Assembly: GCA_009783865.1 (NCBI GenBank) | Contig: WRCR01000067.1 | Span: 1 to 12,607, forward strand | Source: Planctomycetaceae bacterium | GTDB lineage: Bacteria > Planctomycetota > Planctomycetia > Pirellulales > Thermoguttaceae | Direction of reading: 5' to 3' | DNA: 12,607 bases | In this document: in pieces, positions 1-7,265 of the stretch | Layout of the letters: each line of letters opens with the position of its first letter | How positions within the stretch are numbered: position 1 is the first letter of the stretch | Made by a program: the position numbers and the translations under genes | Notes under the pieces: generated by a model | Told to the model about the DNA's origin: nothing | Database searches by the model: none | Seen by the model: only the letters and a program-made list of their open reading frames with translations

Positions 1-35
1 GAAATTGAACGCAATGACCTGCATTATAACGGCGC

Positions 36-70
36 AAAAAAACATCAAGCGGCATAAATGCCGTTTGATG
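36..70 (-). terminator. Rho-independent terminator of the large membrane-protein gene
   Basis: Positions 43-55 and 58-70 are inverted repeats (CATCAAGCGGCAT and ATGCCGTTTGATG) with a two-base loop, 13 pairs with one imperfect pair at 49/64. On the plus strand the hairpin is preceded by seven A residues (36-42), so read on the minus strand it is a stem-loop followed directly by seven U residues, the classic intrinsic terminator layout. It lies about 70 bases downstream of the minus-strand stop codon at 141-143. The plus-strand side has no T-run, so it should terminate only minus-strand transcription. Confidence 0.88.
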
Positions 71-140
71 CAATTGCCGGTTTTAATGCGGTTCGTGTTC
101 TTCATTATCGGTATCGGTCAATGTTATTCTAATTTCAATA

Positions 141-3100
141 TTATTCTGAAATGTCCGCTGCGGTCGGCGGAATACTGCTTTTGGACATGCGTTGCAGTGC
201 CGCCATGGAATCATCTTCTTCCGTTCCTTTCTGTTTTGAATCGCTGTCAACGATAACGGAATATACCTCCTGCGGAGCGTTGTCATGCCAGCCGTGTGCA
301 GCCGGAATAACCCATTTTTTCTCGCGGTAAATTATCCGATAGACATAGCGGGCAACAAGAACCGCAACTACCCCAAAAGACGAAGCTTGCAGCGCAAGCA
401 AAATCGGTGCCGGACAATAAAGAAACAACGCCGCAAACGCAACAGCGATGCCCAATAGCGAACCGGCATAACGGGATTGCGGAAAATAGATAATTATCAA
501 ACCGATAAGAAGAGAAAGCAAACTGCACAACAAAACAATCAGCGACCGCTGCGCCAGATGTATCACAACATACCGCTGCGGATTCAGCGAACTATAAACA
601 TATTGATTTGCCTGCGGGGAGTGAATTTCTTCGGGCAGTTGAACCGTCCAGCCGATTTCCTGCTGTCGGATAGATGGAACGCGTCCCCAGAACCAGCCCG
701 TCCATTTCCAGCGGTATTCCGGTGTCCAGTCATCCGGCATATTGATAATGTGAACGCTCTGCGGAAGTATAAGTTGCCAATACTCGCAGCGGACAAACGT
801 ATCGCTGCTGAAGCGCGGCAGTTCCAACTGTACCGTGTGCCGAAGTTCCGCATGAACTTCATACCAAACCTCAAGTAAAAACGGTTTGTTCTTTTGCAGC
901 ACCGGTATTGTTATTTCATTCTTTGCCGACAGTTGAACCGGTATCCTGACTTTGTCATATTTCACCACGATAACCTGCGATTTATCAATGTCAGCCGGAA
1001 GTTGCAGCGTGATTTCATTATCATCGCTGGTAATTTGGCTGGAACATAGGTCTGTCCGAAAACCTTCCGACAGATAGGTTTGTATCCAAGTACGCTCAAC
1101 AATCGTTTTCCCCAATGCATCTTTACCGGCAAGCGAAACAAGAAGCGGCAATTCCTTCTGGAAAGACAGCGAAGTAAAAGAAGCTATCGGCATTCCCCTG
1201 CTGCTCATCGTCTTGTTGCCGGTTTTCCAATGTTCGGTGTCCTGCGAATGAAGTTCCGATTTTATTCCCTGCTGCGCAAAAATGTTTGCCGACTGCGAAT
1301 TAAAATGCGTTTGAGATGGCAGTATTATCGGCACCGCTATCGTTGTCACCGTGTCATTATCGAGAATCACAGAAGGAATACTATAAGTTAGAACAATCTG
1401 AAAACGTCCAATCGCCGTTTCGGGAAGAGAAACCCGCTTTTTGATTCCCGTTTCAGAAGCATTGCCGTCCGACGAAGCAGGAACCGGCAGTAATTCCAGC
1501 GGCTTCCCGTTCCAAACCGCCCGAATGTTTCGGTCGGCAAGTGCCGGCGGAATATCAAAAAGCAGCCGCTCAACCGGTTCATAATTAACGTCGTAACTTA
1601 TGGTTTCTGTGATTTGTTCTTCCGTTGCAAGAATTTGAACATCGGTTTGAATATCCGTCTTGATTTGCAAAGAACGATATTGGATTTCTGCGGTAAAAGC
1701 CGCATCCGGCGATTCCGTTTGATAAAACAGCGGTTCCTGCTGCCGATGCGGAATTTCAATGCTGAAAGGAAGTGAACGTCTTGAACGCCGTATCAATCCC
1801 GATGTTTGCACGGGATTGAGTACAATGTTCTCCGCCGGTACTACAACAAAAGGTGTTGCCGGTTCAATCCAATCCGCCAGCGGTTTCGGAATACTGACAA
1901 CAATTTTTCCGCTGTCCAATTCCTGTTGTGTTATAATCCGATGCGCTTTTAATTCGACTGTAAATTCCCCTTCGGTAGGAACACGGAGCGGTATAGACAG
2001 CAAACCGTTTCTGTTCTGTTCCGTTCCTTCGGTATCAACAATGTTGACAGGCGCGATATTTCCTCCGCTCCATTGCCAATCGAAGAGTTGCACATCAAGT
2101 TTTTCCGTTTTTACACCTTGGATGAAAAACGCCCATTTCGCTGTCATAGCCAGCGTACCTTTGTTGACTTGTACCTGATATTCCGGCTTTACGTTGATTC
2201 TCGTTTGCGGCGAAATCAGTTGATATTGCAGCGAAAACGGCTGCGAAAATAATTCAAATCGAGCGTTGATGCCTTCTCCTGCCGGTGTATTGCCGAGTTC
2301 AACCCGGCGGATATTGCGTCCCGGCTTCCAATAAGCACGCAGACCTGCGGGAACACCTACCGTCAAATAGCCGGTCTGCCGTTCCGCACCGACAACATCG
2401 AAAGAACCCAGTGAACCCCATTGCCCCGATGTGTTCTGTCCTGCTGCACCGGTATCCTTGACGGCTTGAACTGCTTTCAAAATGATTCTGACCGGCCCCG
2501 AAATTTGCCTTGCAAATTGTACTTCGACAATCGGCGACAACGCTCCCGATTCATTGGAAGGCACCTGCCAGTTAGCCCATTCTTCTCTCGGTAATAGACG
2601 CAGTGAATAACCGCTCGCCGACGCAAGACGTTCTGTTTCCTGCTGGTCTAGGTTTGAATCAAGCGGCATACGGATACGCAGCACGTCAAAACTGCCGACA
2701 GAACAACGCACCGGTAAAGTCACATCGTAATTGATGGAGCGGTTTTCCAACGAAGCCGAAATCTGAGCATCTTCAACCCGAAAAACGGTCCTATCTACCG
2801 TTGTTTCTTTTCTCTCTTTGCCCCAAGTGATTTGAAAATTCGGCTTTAATCCAATAATGTTGAATCGGGTACTGTTTGTTTCTTCGGTTTCCTGTACTTC
2901 AAGTGAGACACCCGGAATAACAGTCGTTGATAGTTCCCGTGCGGGGACATTCAAAATAAACTGCGAACTAACTGCCGGCGGAAATGAAACGGCAAGTACC
3001 TGCTCATCATTTGGGGTTTTCATGAGCGGAAGCCAAAAATCGACTGTCAATTCGTGACGGGAAATGCTTTTGTCTTCCGAGCGCGGACGCGCTTCTGTTA

Positions 3101-3923
3101 TGTTGATAATACTCGGAATACCGGAAGGTATGAGCGGTACACTATTCGGCTGTAAAACCGGCATTGCTTCGATTGCATCGGTGTTTTGTTCGACTGTGTT
3201 TGTTTTATTTTCATTTGCCGTGTTGTTTTCGACAGCGGAGAGCGGCGGTTGAATCAAAACGAAAAATTGCCCGTCGTCCGGCGATGTATTCAGTTGAAAG
3301 GAACCTGTTCCGGTGTAGCGCACCGGCAGCGGCAGTCCGCTTCTGCCTCTGTCCCTTCCTTCATCGACAAGGGGCAGAATACCTTCTTTCATTCCGAGAG
3401 GAATACGGACCGCCTGACTTCCCGACGTGGTAATGACGAATCGGACGCTTGCTTCTACCCTGTTCTCAACGACAGTGCCGTTTGCGATAATGCTCTGTAT
3501 TGTGAAAGGGAGCAGCGGTTCCTGCTCTTCTTTTACAAGCCAGCGGTTGAATTCGTCGAGTACATCGAGAGACCATCTGCCCGGCAGATATATGGCGCGC
3601 TTGCCGTCTGGATTGGCAGGATTGAACAAATATATTACGTCCTGCGGTGCCCGTTGCAGGGGCGGAACAGCGGTTTCGGGCTTCACTCTTGGAACGGGCT
3701 GGGCGGGAACAGTATCCCAAACCGTCGGAGCGGCAGGCGGATTGAATACTTGTGCCGAAACCGTTGACGGCAAGAATAGAGACACAACGGCGGAACAAAA
3801 AATCAGCGGCAGCAGAAGCGGAAATTGTTTCTGTCTGTTTGTGGTGTTGTTCGGATTTGTTTTGCTGTTGGAAATTCTCCGCAAAGTGTCTCCTTGAATC
3901 GTTTTCTCGACAATTCGGCACAT
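141..3923 (-). CDS. Large secreted/membrane-anchored protein of unknown function
   Basis: Function not recognised. The 1,260-residue product has a basic, Asn-rich N-region, a hydrophobic segment at about residues 34-52 and a likely signal peptidase I site after VSA (residue 57), then a Pro-rich stretch (about 60-90). About 1,060 residues follow with the alternating hydrophobic/polar pattern of beta-rich extracytoplasmic domains and no enzymatic motif I can name. Three membrane helices lie at about 1123-1143, 1148-1166 and 1167-1193, before an acidic tail of about 60 residues that topology places in the cytoplasm. The start is uncertain. ATG at 3923 has no ribosome binding site, whereas an in-frame TTG at 3884 (codon 14) has AAGGAG five bases upstream and still keeps the signal peptide. 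The gene is divergent from flgA and ends at a strong terminator. It could be an envelope scaffold or a surface protein. The reading frame is intact throughout. Confidence 0.85.
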   Translation of the reverse strand: MCRIVEKTIQGDTLRRISNSKTNPNNTTNRQKQFPLLLPLIFCSAVVSLFLPSTVSAQVFNPPAAPTVWDTVPAQPVPRVKPETAVPPLQRAPQDVIYLFNPANPDGKRAIYLPGRWSLDVLDEFNRWLVKEEQEPLLPFTIQSIIANGTVVENRVEASVRFVITTSGSQAVRIPLGMKEGILPLVDEGRDRGRSGLPLPVRYTGTGSFQLNTSPDDGQFFVLIQPPLSAVENNTANENKTNTVEQNTDAIEAMPVLQPNSVPLIPSGIPSIINITEARPRSEDKSISRHELTVDFWLPLMKTPNDEQVLAVSFPPAVSSQFILNVPARELSTTVIPGVSLEVQETEETNSTRFNIIGLKPNFQITWGKERKETTVDRTVFRVEDAQISASLENRSINYDVTLPVRCSVGSFDVLRIRMPLDSNLDQQETERLASASGYSLRLLPREEWANWQVPSNESGALSPIVEVQFARQISGPVRIILKAVQAVKDTGAAGQNTSGQWGSLGSFDVVGAERQTGYLTVGVPAGLRAYWKPGRNIRRVELGNTPAGEGINARFELFSQPFSLQYQLISPQTRINVKPEYQVQVNKGTLAMTAKWAFFIQGVKTEKLDVQLFDWQWSGGNIAPVNIVDTEGTEQNRNGLLSIPLRVPTEGEFTVELKAHRIITQQELDSGKIVVSIPKPLADWIEPATPFVVVPAENIVLNPVQTSGLIRRSRRSLPFSIEIPHRQQEPLFYQTESPDAAFTAEIQYRSLQIKTDIQTDVQILATEEQITETISYDVNYEPVERLLFDIPPALADRNIRAVWNGKPLELLPVPASSDGNASETGIKKRVSLPETAIGRFQIVLTYSIPSVILDNDTVTTIAVPIILPSQTHFNSQSANIFAQQGIKSELHSQDTEHWKTGNKTMSSRGMPIASFTSLSFQKELPLLVSLAGKDALGKTIVERTWIQTYLSEGFRTDLCSSQITSDDNEITLQLPADIDKSQVIVVKYDKVRIPVQLSAKNEITIPVLQKNKPFLLEVWYEVHAELRHTVQLELPRFSSDTFVRCEYWQLILPQSVHIINMPDDWTPEYRWKWTGWFWGRVPSIRQQEIGWTVQLPEEIHSPQANQYVYSSLNPQRYVVIHLAQRSLIVLLCSLLSLLIGLIIIYFPQSRYAGSLLGIAVAFAALFLYCPAPILLALQASSFGVVAVLVARYVYRIIYREKKWVIPAAHGWHDNAPQEVYSVIVDSDSKQKGTEEDDSMAALQRMSKSSIPPTAADISE
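3890..3895 (-). promoter_or_regulatory. Shine-Dalgarno AAGGAG favouring the internal TTG start
   Basis: On the minus strand AAGGAG is followed five bases later by TTG (3884-3882), which is codon 14 of the long frame. The upstream ATG at 3923 has no comparable purine-rich motif before it. Translation may therefore start at 3884, giving a protein of 1,247 residues with a shorter, more typical signal-peptide N-region. Confidence 0.45.
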
Positions 3924-4002
3924 CGTCTATTGTAATCGAAAAATCCAGTTAGGAAAAGCAGAAAAAACGGGACTGTCTTACCGATTATCGAAAATAGGCA
4001 AT

Positions 4003-4041
4003 ACCGAAACCATTCAATCGGTACAACCGACAGGATTGTAC
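4003..4041. repeat. Cluster of short inverted repeats in the divergent intergenic region
   Basis: TCGGT (4018-4022), a 3-base spacer and ACCGA (4026-4030) form a small perfect inverted repeat; another ACCGA lies at 4003-4007. Overlapping it, GTACAA (4021-4026) and TTGTAC (4036-4041) are inverted with a 9-base spacer. The cluster sits about 80-120 bases upstream of the minus-strand ATG and about 170-210 bases upstream of flgA, where an operator could act on either gene. Arms of 5-6 bases are short and may be chance. Confidence 0.3.
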
Positions 4042-4048
4042 TGTATTT

Positions 4049-4084
4049 AACCGCTGAAAACACGGAAAGACGCGGAAAACTTTT
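4049..4084. repeat. Short degenerate A-rich repeat, CGGAAA(A/G) units
   Basis: Three near-copies of a 10-11 base unit follow each other: CGCTGAAAACA, CGGAAAGACG and CGGAAAACTT. From memory, similar 'ACACGGAAAAC...' strings occur as dispersed intergenic repeats in planctomycete and verrucomicrobial genomes, but that cannot be confirmed here. It contains no open reading frame of its own and does not form a strong hairpin. Confidence 0.4.
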
Positions 4085-4142
4085 CAGAGCCGGAGTATCG
4101 GCTAAATAATCGGCACAACCGTTAAATTCTCACTATTTTTCC

Positions 4143-4170
4143 TAATCGGAATTGCCGTTTCAGCCGATAT
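4143..4170 (+). promoter_or_regulatory. Possible sigma-28 (FliA)-like promoter of the flagellar operon
   Basis: GCCGATAT at 4163-4170 matches seven of eight positions of the flagellar sigma-28 -10 consensus GCCGATAA. TAAT at 4143-4146 resembles the TAAA core of the -35 element, with a 16-base gap where 15 is usual. Transcription would begin near 4177, about 37 bases before the flgA ATG. GCCGAT is a frequent word in this genome and the -35 match is poor, so this is a suggestion only. A TTGACA at 4189-4194 lies too close to the start codon to serve flgA as a normal -35 box. Confidence 0.3.
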
Positions 4171-4213
4171 GGACAATGGTAAAGTGTTTTGACAACAAAC
4201 CGCGAAAACGAAA

Positions 4214-5362
4214 ATGTGCCGCTTCATACTGTTTTTATTCATGCTGTTCCTATTAACGGCATTATCCGTTTTGCAAGTTTCCGCAGCGGAAATCCGGCTG
4301 AAAAAAGGTCCCGTTTCCTGCACCGGAAATCTTGTCATGCTAGATGACATTGCCGAAATTATACCGAACAGAGCCGATGACAACATCGAACGACTCCGTC
4401 AGACCGTCCTCTTTTCCGCACCGCAAGACGGCGAACAGCGGACTATAACGGCAGTGGATTTGCGAAACTTGTTCGCCCGCATCGGTATTAAATCGATTGA
4501 ACATCAGGTCACCGGTTCAATGAAAACCGTTATAACAAGCGGTGCGCCGATACAAAATCCGATTCGACAAGCGAATTATCTGACACCGTCCAAAGCGGAA
4601 CATAACGGAAACATTGCTGATAACTCCGCAAATAACGCAAACTCGTTCATTCCGTCAAAACTGATTCAAACGCTGGAAACGCAGGTTGCCGAAGCGGTTA
4701 GCGTCTATCTGGACAGCATTTCGGAAGAAAGCGGTTCACGAAAAGTTGACGTTAAACTAAATGCTGAACAGGCGCATCGTTTAGCGACCAGCGGAAAGAT
4801 AGTTAAAATCACCGGCGGTGCTGTGCCGTTCACCGGAAAGCAGCAGTTTGAGATTCAAATGAGCCGCGCTGACGCATTAACGCATCGGAATGTATCCGTT
4901 AGAATTGATGCCGAAATAACGAGAATACAGAATATTCTTGTTGCTTCCCGCGCCTTGCCGAAGGGGCATATCATCAATGAATCAGATTTAACTTTAACGG
5001 CAATCGAAAACAGTCGAAATGCAGACGCTTTTAACAATTCGTCTGCAATAATCGGAATGGAAACGACTTCGACTGTCCGAGAAAAAAGCGTTTTATCGCC
5101 GGGTGTTTTGAAACGTCCGACTTGGGTCAGGAAAGGCGATGTCGTCACTGTGCGTTCCATAAACAACGGGATTATCGTCAGAACAAATGGAATCGCACAG
5201 GAAGACGGAGCAGAAAACGATATAGTGCTGGTGAGCATTCTCGATACAGGAGCGGTTAGAAATCAACGCCTGAACAGAAAAAACGAACAGCCGACTTTCA
5301 CGGCAAGGGTTTCGCAGCCGAAAACGGTCGAGGTCTACGCCGGTGCAATGGAAATAAAATAA
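4214..5362 (+). CDS. flgA: Flagellar P-ring assembly chaperone FlgA
   Basis: FlgA is the periplasmic chaperone for polymerisation of the FlgI P-ring around the flagellar rod. The 382-residue product starts with a hydrophobic signal peptide (about residues 4-22, cleavage near VSA at 24). The C-terminal part, from about residue 240, has the SAF/FlgA signature: an ILVASRALPKGHII segment, an ESDL turn, a VLSPGVLKRPTWVRKGDVVTV-like strand pair, and a closing strand with a VEVYAGAM end. It is much longer than enterobacterial FlgA (about 220 residues). Part of the excess is an Asn-rich, low-complexity insertion at about residues 112-150. It is the first gene of flgA-flgH-flgI-flgJ, with flgH 15 bases downstream. 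There is no clear Shine-Dalgarno before the ATG. The product call is confident from both the SAF domain and the neighbours. Confidence 0.93.
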   Translation: MCRFILFLFMLFLLTALSVLQVSAAEIRLKKGPVSCTGNLVMLDDIAEIIPNRADDNIERLRQTVLFSAPQDGEQRTITAVDLRNLFARIGIKSIEHQVTGSMKTVITSGAPIQNPIRQANYLTPSKAEHNGNIADNSANNANSFIPSKLIQTLETQVAEAVSVYLDSISEESGSRKVDVKLNAEQAHRLATSGKIVKITGGAVPFTGKQQFEIQMSRADALTHRNVSVRIDAEITRIQNILVASRALPKGHIINESDLTLTAIENSRNADAFNNSSAIIGMETTSTVREKSVLSPGVLKRPTWVRKGDVVTVRSINNGIIVRTNGIAQEDGAENDIVLVSILDTGAVRNQRLNRKNEQPTFTARVSQPKTVEVYAGAMEIK

Positions 5363-5377
5363 TAACAGGAGACAACA

Positions 5378-6055
5378 ATGATTTTACGATATTCCGTTAT
5401 AATTGTTTCGTTATTTTTCATGACAGGAACTCTTGCGGTTGCGCAGTCGGGTTCGCTTACCGGCAATTCGGCATTGACTCACGCAAATGGGAACCCGATG
5501 CGGCTATCCGAAACGTCAATATTTTATCAGCCCGCGCCGCGCCAAAGAGTGTTTGAAGAAGAAGGCATCGTTCACGTTCACATCAAGCAGAAATGGAATT
5601 ACGACAATACTGCTAACAATCAGCGGAAAAAGAATATCAAGGCGGAAGGGCGTTTGACTTACTTTTTCAAGATACCCAGCATTTGGCAGTTGCCGGTTGC
5701 GGCAAATCCCGGCACTTTGCCGGAAATCGGCGGGGAAATTAACCATAAGACGCAAAATCAGGGAACGATGAAGCGGGCGGAAAATTTGGACTTTTTTATT
5801 GCCTGCCGCATTGTTTCCGTTTATGAGAACGGCAACCTGCACCTTGAAGGGACAACGTCGCAGGGAATCGGCGAAGAAGGAAAAAGGATGTACGTCGGCG
5901 GAATTGCCCGCCCCGAAGATATTGGACCCGATAACACGATTCAGGGCAGCCGCATCGTTGATTTGACTATTCGGGAAGTACCGAGCGGCAACGTTTACGA
6001 TACTGTGCGCCGCCCTTGGGGAACCCGTTTGTTTGAACATTACAAGCCGTTCTGA
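5378..6055 (+). CDS. flgH: Flagellar L-ring protein FlgH, without lipobox
   Basis: FlgH forms the outer-membrane L-ring through which the flagellar rod passes. The 225-residue length is usual for the family. Diagnostic is the C-terminal block from residue 150: ENGNLHLEG, then a Gly-rich turn, YVGGIARPEDI and a final IVDLTI strand, matching the conserved 'NGNL-hEG ... G-hR-DI ... hthlthth' region. The N-terminus has a signal peptide with a likely signal peptidase I site after AVA (about residue 22). It lacks the lipobox Cys that acylates FlgH in enterobacteria; the only Cys is internal, in IACRIV. AGGAGA lies about 8 bases before the ATG, so the start is well supported. It lies between flgA (15 bases upstream) and flgI (30 bases downstream). 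Confidence 0.93.
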   Translation: MILRYSVIIVSLFFMTGTLAVAQSGSLTGNSALTHANGNPMRLSETSIFYQPAPRQRVFEEEGIVHVHIKQKWNYDNTANNQRKKNIKAEGRLTYFFKIPSIWQLPVAANPGTLPEIGGEINHKTQNQGTMKRAENLDFFIACRIVSVYENGNLHLEGTTSQGIGEEGKRMYVGGIARPEDIGPDNTIQGSRIVDLTIREVPSGNVYDTVRRPWGTRLFEHYKPF

Positions 6056-6085
6056 TTTTATTTGTAGACGAGGTTGAACCATAAA

Positions 6086-7243
6086 ATGAAAAATCATCTT
6101 TTAGTCACCATCACATTGTTAACCGTCTTGCTGTTATACATCAGCGAGACCTTTGCGGCGCGTATGTATTTGGAAAATGTTGTCCGTGTCAAAGGACAGG
6201 AAGCGACAACGATTTACGGCTACGGCATTGTAACCGGGTTAAACGGAACCGGCGATGACCCGCGGACTTACGGCATGGCAGCGCGGGCTATAATGCGGGA
6301 ACTTGAATTGTCCGGTCTGCCACGCAGTTTAGAGACCTCACGCACCGGAAGACCCGTCAGCGTAGAACAGCAACTCGGTACAGCCCGCAATAGTGCTCTT
6401 GTCAAGGTAATGGTGACGATTCCCGCAACCGGCGGTAGAGACGGCGACATGCTGGATTGCGTAATAACCTCTGGCGGCAATGCTAAAAGTTTACAGAACG
6501 GGGTCTTGTCGCAAACAATTCTGCGCGGTCCTTTGCCGGAAGCACCGGAATTAGTCAAAGCACTCGGTCTCGCTTGGGGAAAGGTTTCGCTTGAGAACGA
6601 AAAAGCGCAACTGGCAGGTAAAATCAAAAACGGCTGCCGTCTAACTGCCGACTTCATACACCCTTACGTCAATGAAGGCAACGTGACTTTCGTTTTGAAA
6701 GAGGAATACGCTAACTTCAGAATGGCATCCGCCGTCGCTGTTGCAATTAACAGTTTTGCGAATGAAGAAGCCGGGATGGGAAACATCGCCAAAGCAATCA
6801 ATCAGCATTTTGTTGTTGTGAAGATGCCGCCGCATTATTTCAGCAACCCCTCCTCCTTTGTAACGGAGTTACTTCAGAACGTTGAAGTAACTTTGCAGCG
6901 TTCATTACCGGCGCGGGTAGTTATCAATGAGCGGGCTGGTATTATTACGATTGATGAAGGCGTGGAAATGAAGCCCTGTGTTATTACTCACAAAAATATC
7001 ACGGCAGAGATTCGTCCGCCGCTGCAGCCGGGAGAGATTGAAATTAATCCGAATCAATTCATTGATGTAGATACCGAAACAAAGTACGCTCAATTTTTGG
7101 GACAGCCGATTATCAATCAAAAGTTGAAGGCGTTGCAGGCATCGCTTGATGCGGTGCGGATTCCGCCTGCCGACATAATACAGATTATCAATAACCTTGA
7201 ACGGCAAGGTGCAATCATCGGCGAAGTAATACGTGTTGAATGA
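6086..7243 (+). CDS. flgI: Flagellar P-ring protein FlgI
   Basis: FlgI builds the periplasmic P-ring around the rod in the peptidoglycan layer. The product of 385 residues has the usual family length. It carries a signal peptide (about residues 4-22, cleavage near TFAA) followed immediately by the conserved start of the mature protein, RMYLENVVRVKGQ. The family hallmark IYGYGIVTGLNGTGDD is at 43-58. The later blocks ARVVINERAGIITIDEG and MKPCVITHKNITAEI and the C-terminal ALDAVRIPPADIIQIINNLE also match. I chose the ATG at 6086 over an in-frame TTG at 6074: AGACGAGG at 6066-6073 is correctly spaced for the ATG but abuts the TTG. It is third in the flagellar operon, and flgA upstream encodes its assembly chaperone. 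Confidence 0.95.
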   Translation: MKNHLLVTITLLTVLLLYISETFAARMYLENVVRVKGQEATTIYGYGIVTGLNGTGDDPRTYGMAARAIMRELELSGLPRSLETSRTGRPVSVEQQLGTARNSALVKVMVTIPATGGRDGDMLDCVITSGGNAKSLQNGVLSQTILRGPLPEAPELVKALGLAWGKVSLENEKAQLAGKIKNGCRLTADFIHPYVNEGNVTFVLKEEYANFRMASAVAVAINSFANEEAGMGNIAKAINQHFVVVKMPPHYFSNPSSFVTELLQNVEVTLQRSLPARVVINERAGIITIDEGVEMKPCVITHKNITAEIRPPLQPGEIEINPNQFIDVDTETKYAQFLGQPIINQKLKALQASLDAVRIPPADIIQIINNLERQGAIIGEVIRVE

Positions 7244-7265
7244 TTCTTTACCCCCGTAAAATACA

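Noticed and set aside
5..256. Plus-strand frame of 83 codons over the window start
   Set aside because: It runs through the minus-strand terminator and into the 3' end of the large gene, has no ribosome binding site and no family resemblance.
3186..3767. 193-codon plus-strand frame antisense to the large gene
   Set aside because: Its composition (Arg/Ser/Cys-rich, no domain) is that of a shadow of the intact minus-strand gene. Several other long antisense frames (1759-2178, 3427-3897) are the same.
3803..4063. 86-codon minus-strand frame with a hydrophobic start, overlapping the large gene's 5' end
   Set aside because: It overlaps the large gene's signal peptide in another frame and has no ribosome binding site. 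The hydrophobic stretch comes from A/T-rich intergenic DNA.
4189..4194. TTGACA as a -35 box for flgA
   Set aside because: A -10 box 17 bases later would fall on the flgA start codon, and no TATAAT-like hexamer is there.
6074..6085. TTG start for flgI four codons upstream of the ATG
   Set aside because: The purine-rich ribosome binding site ends right at this TTG, leaving no spacing. The ATG at 6086 is correctly spaced.
5516..6097. 193-codon minus-strand frame antisense to flgH
   Set aside because: It lies over a well-conserved flgH and shows no protein features of its own.
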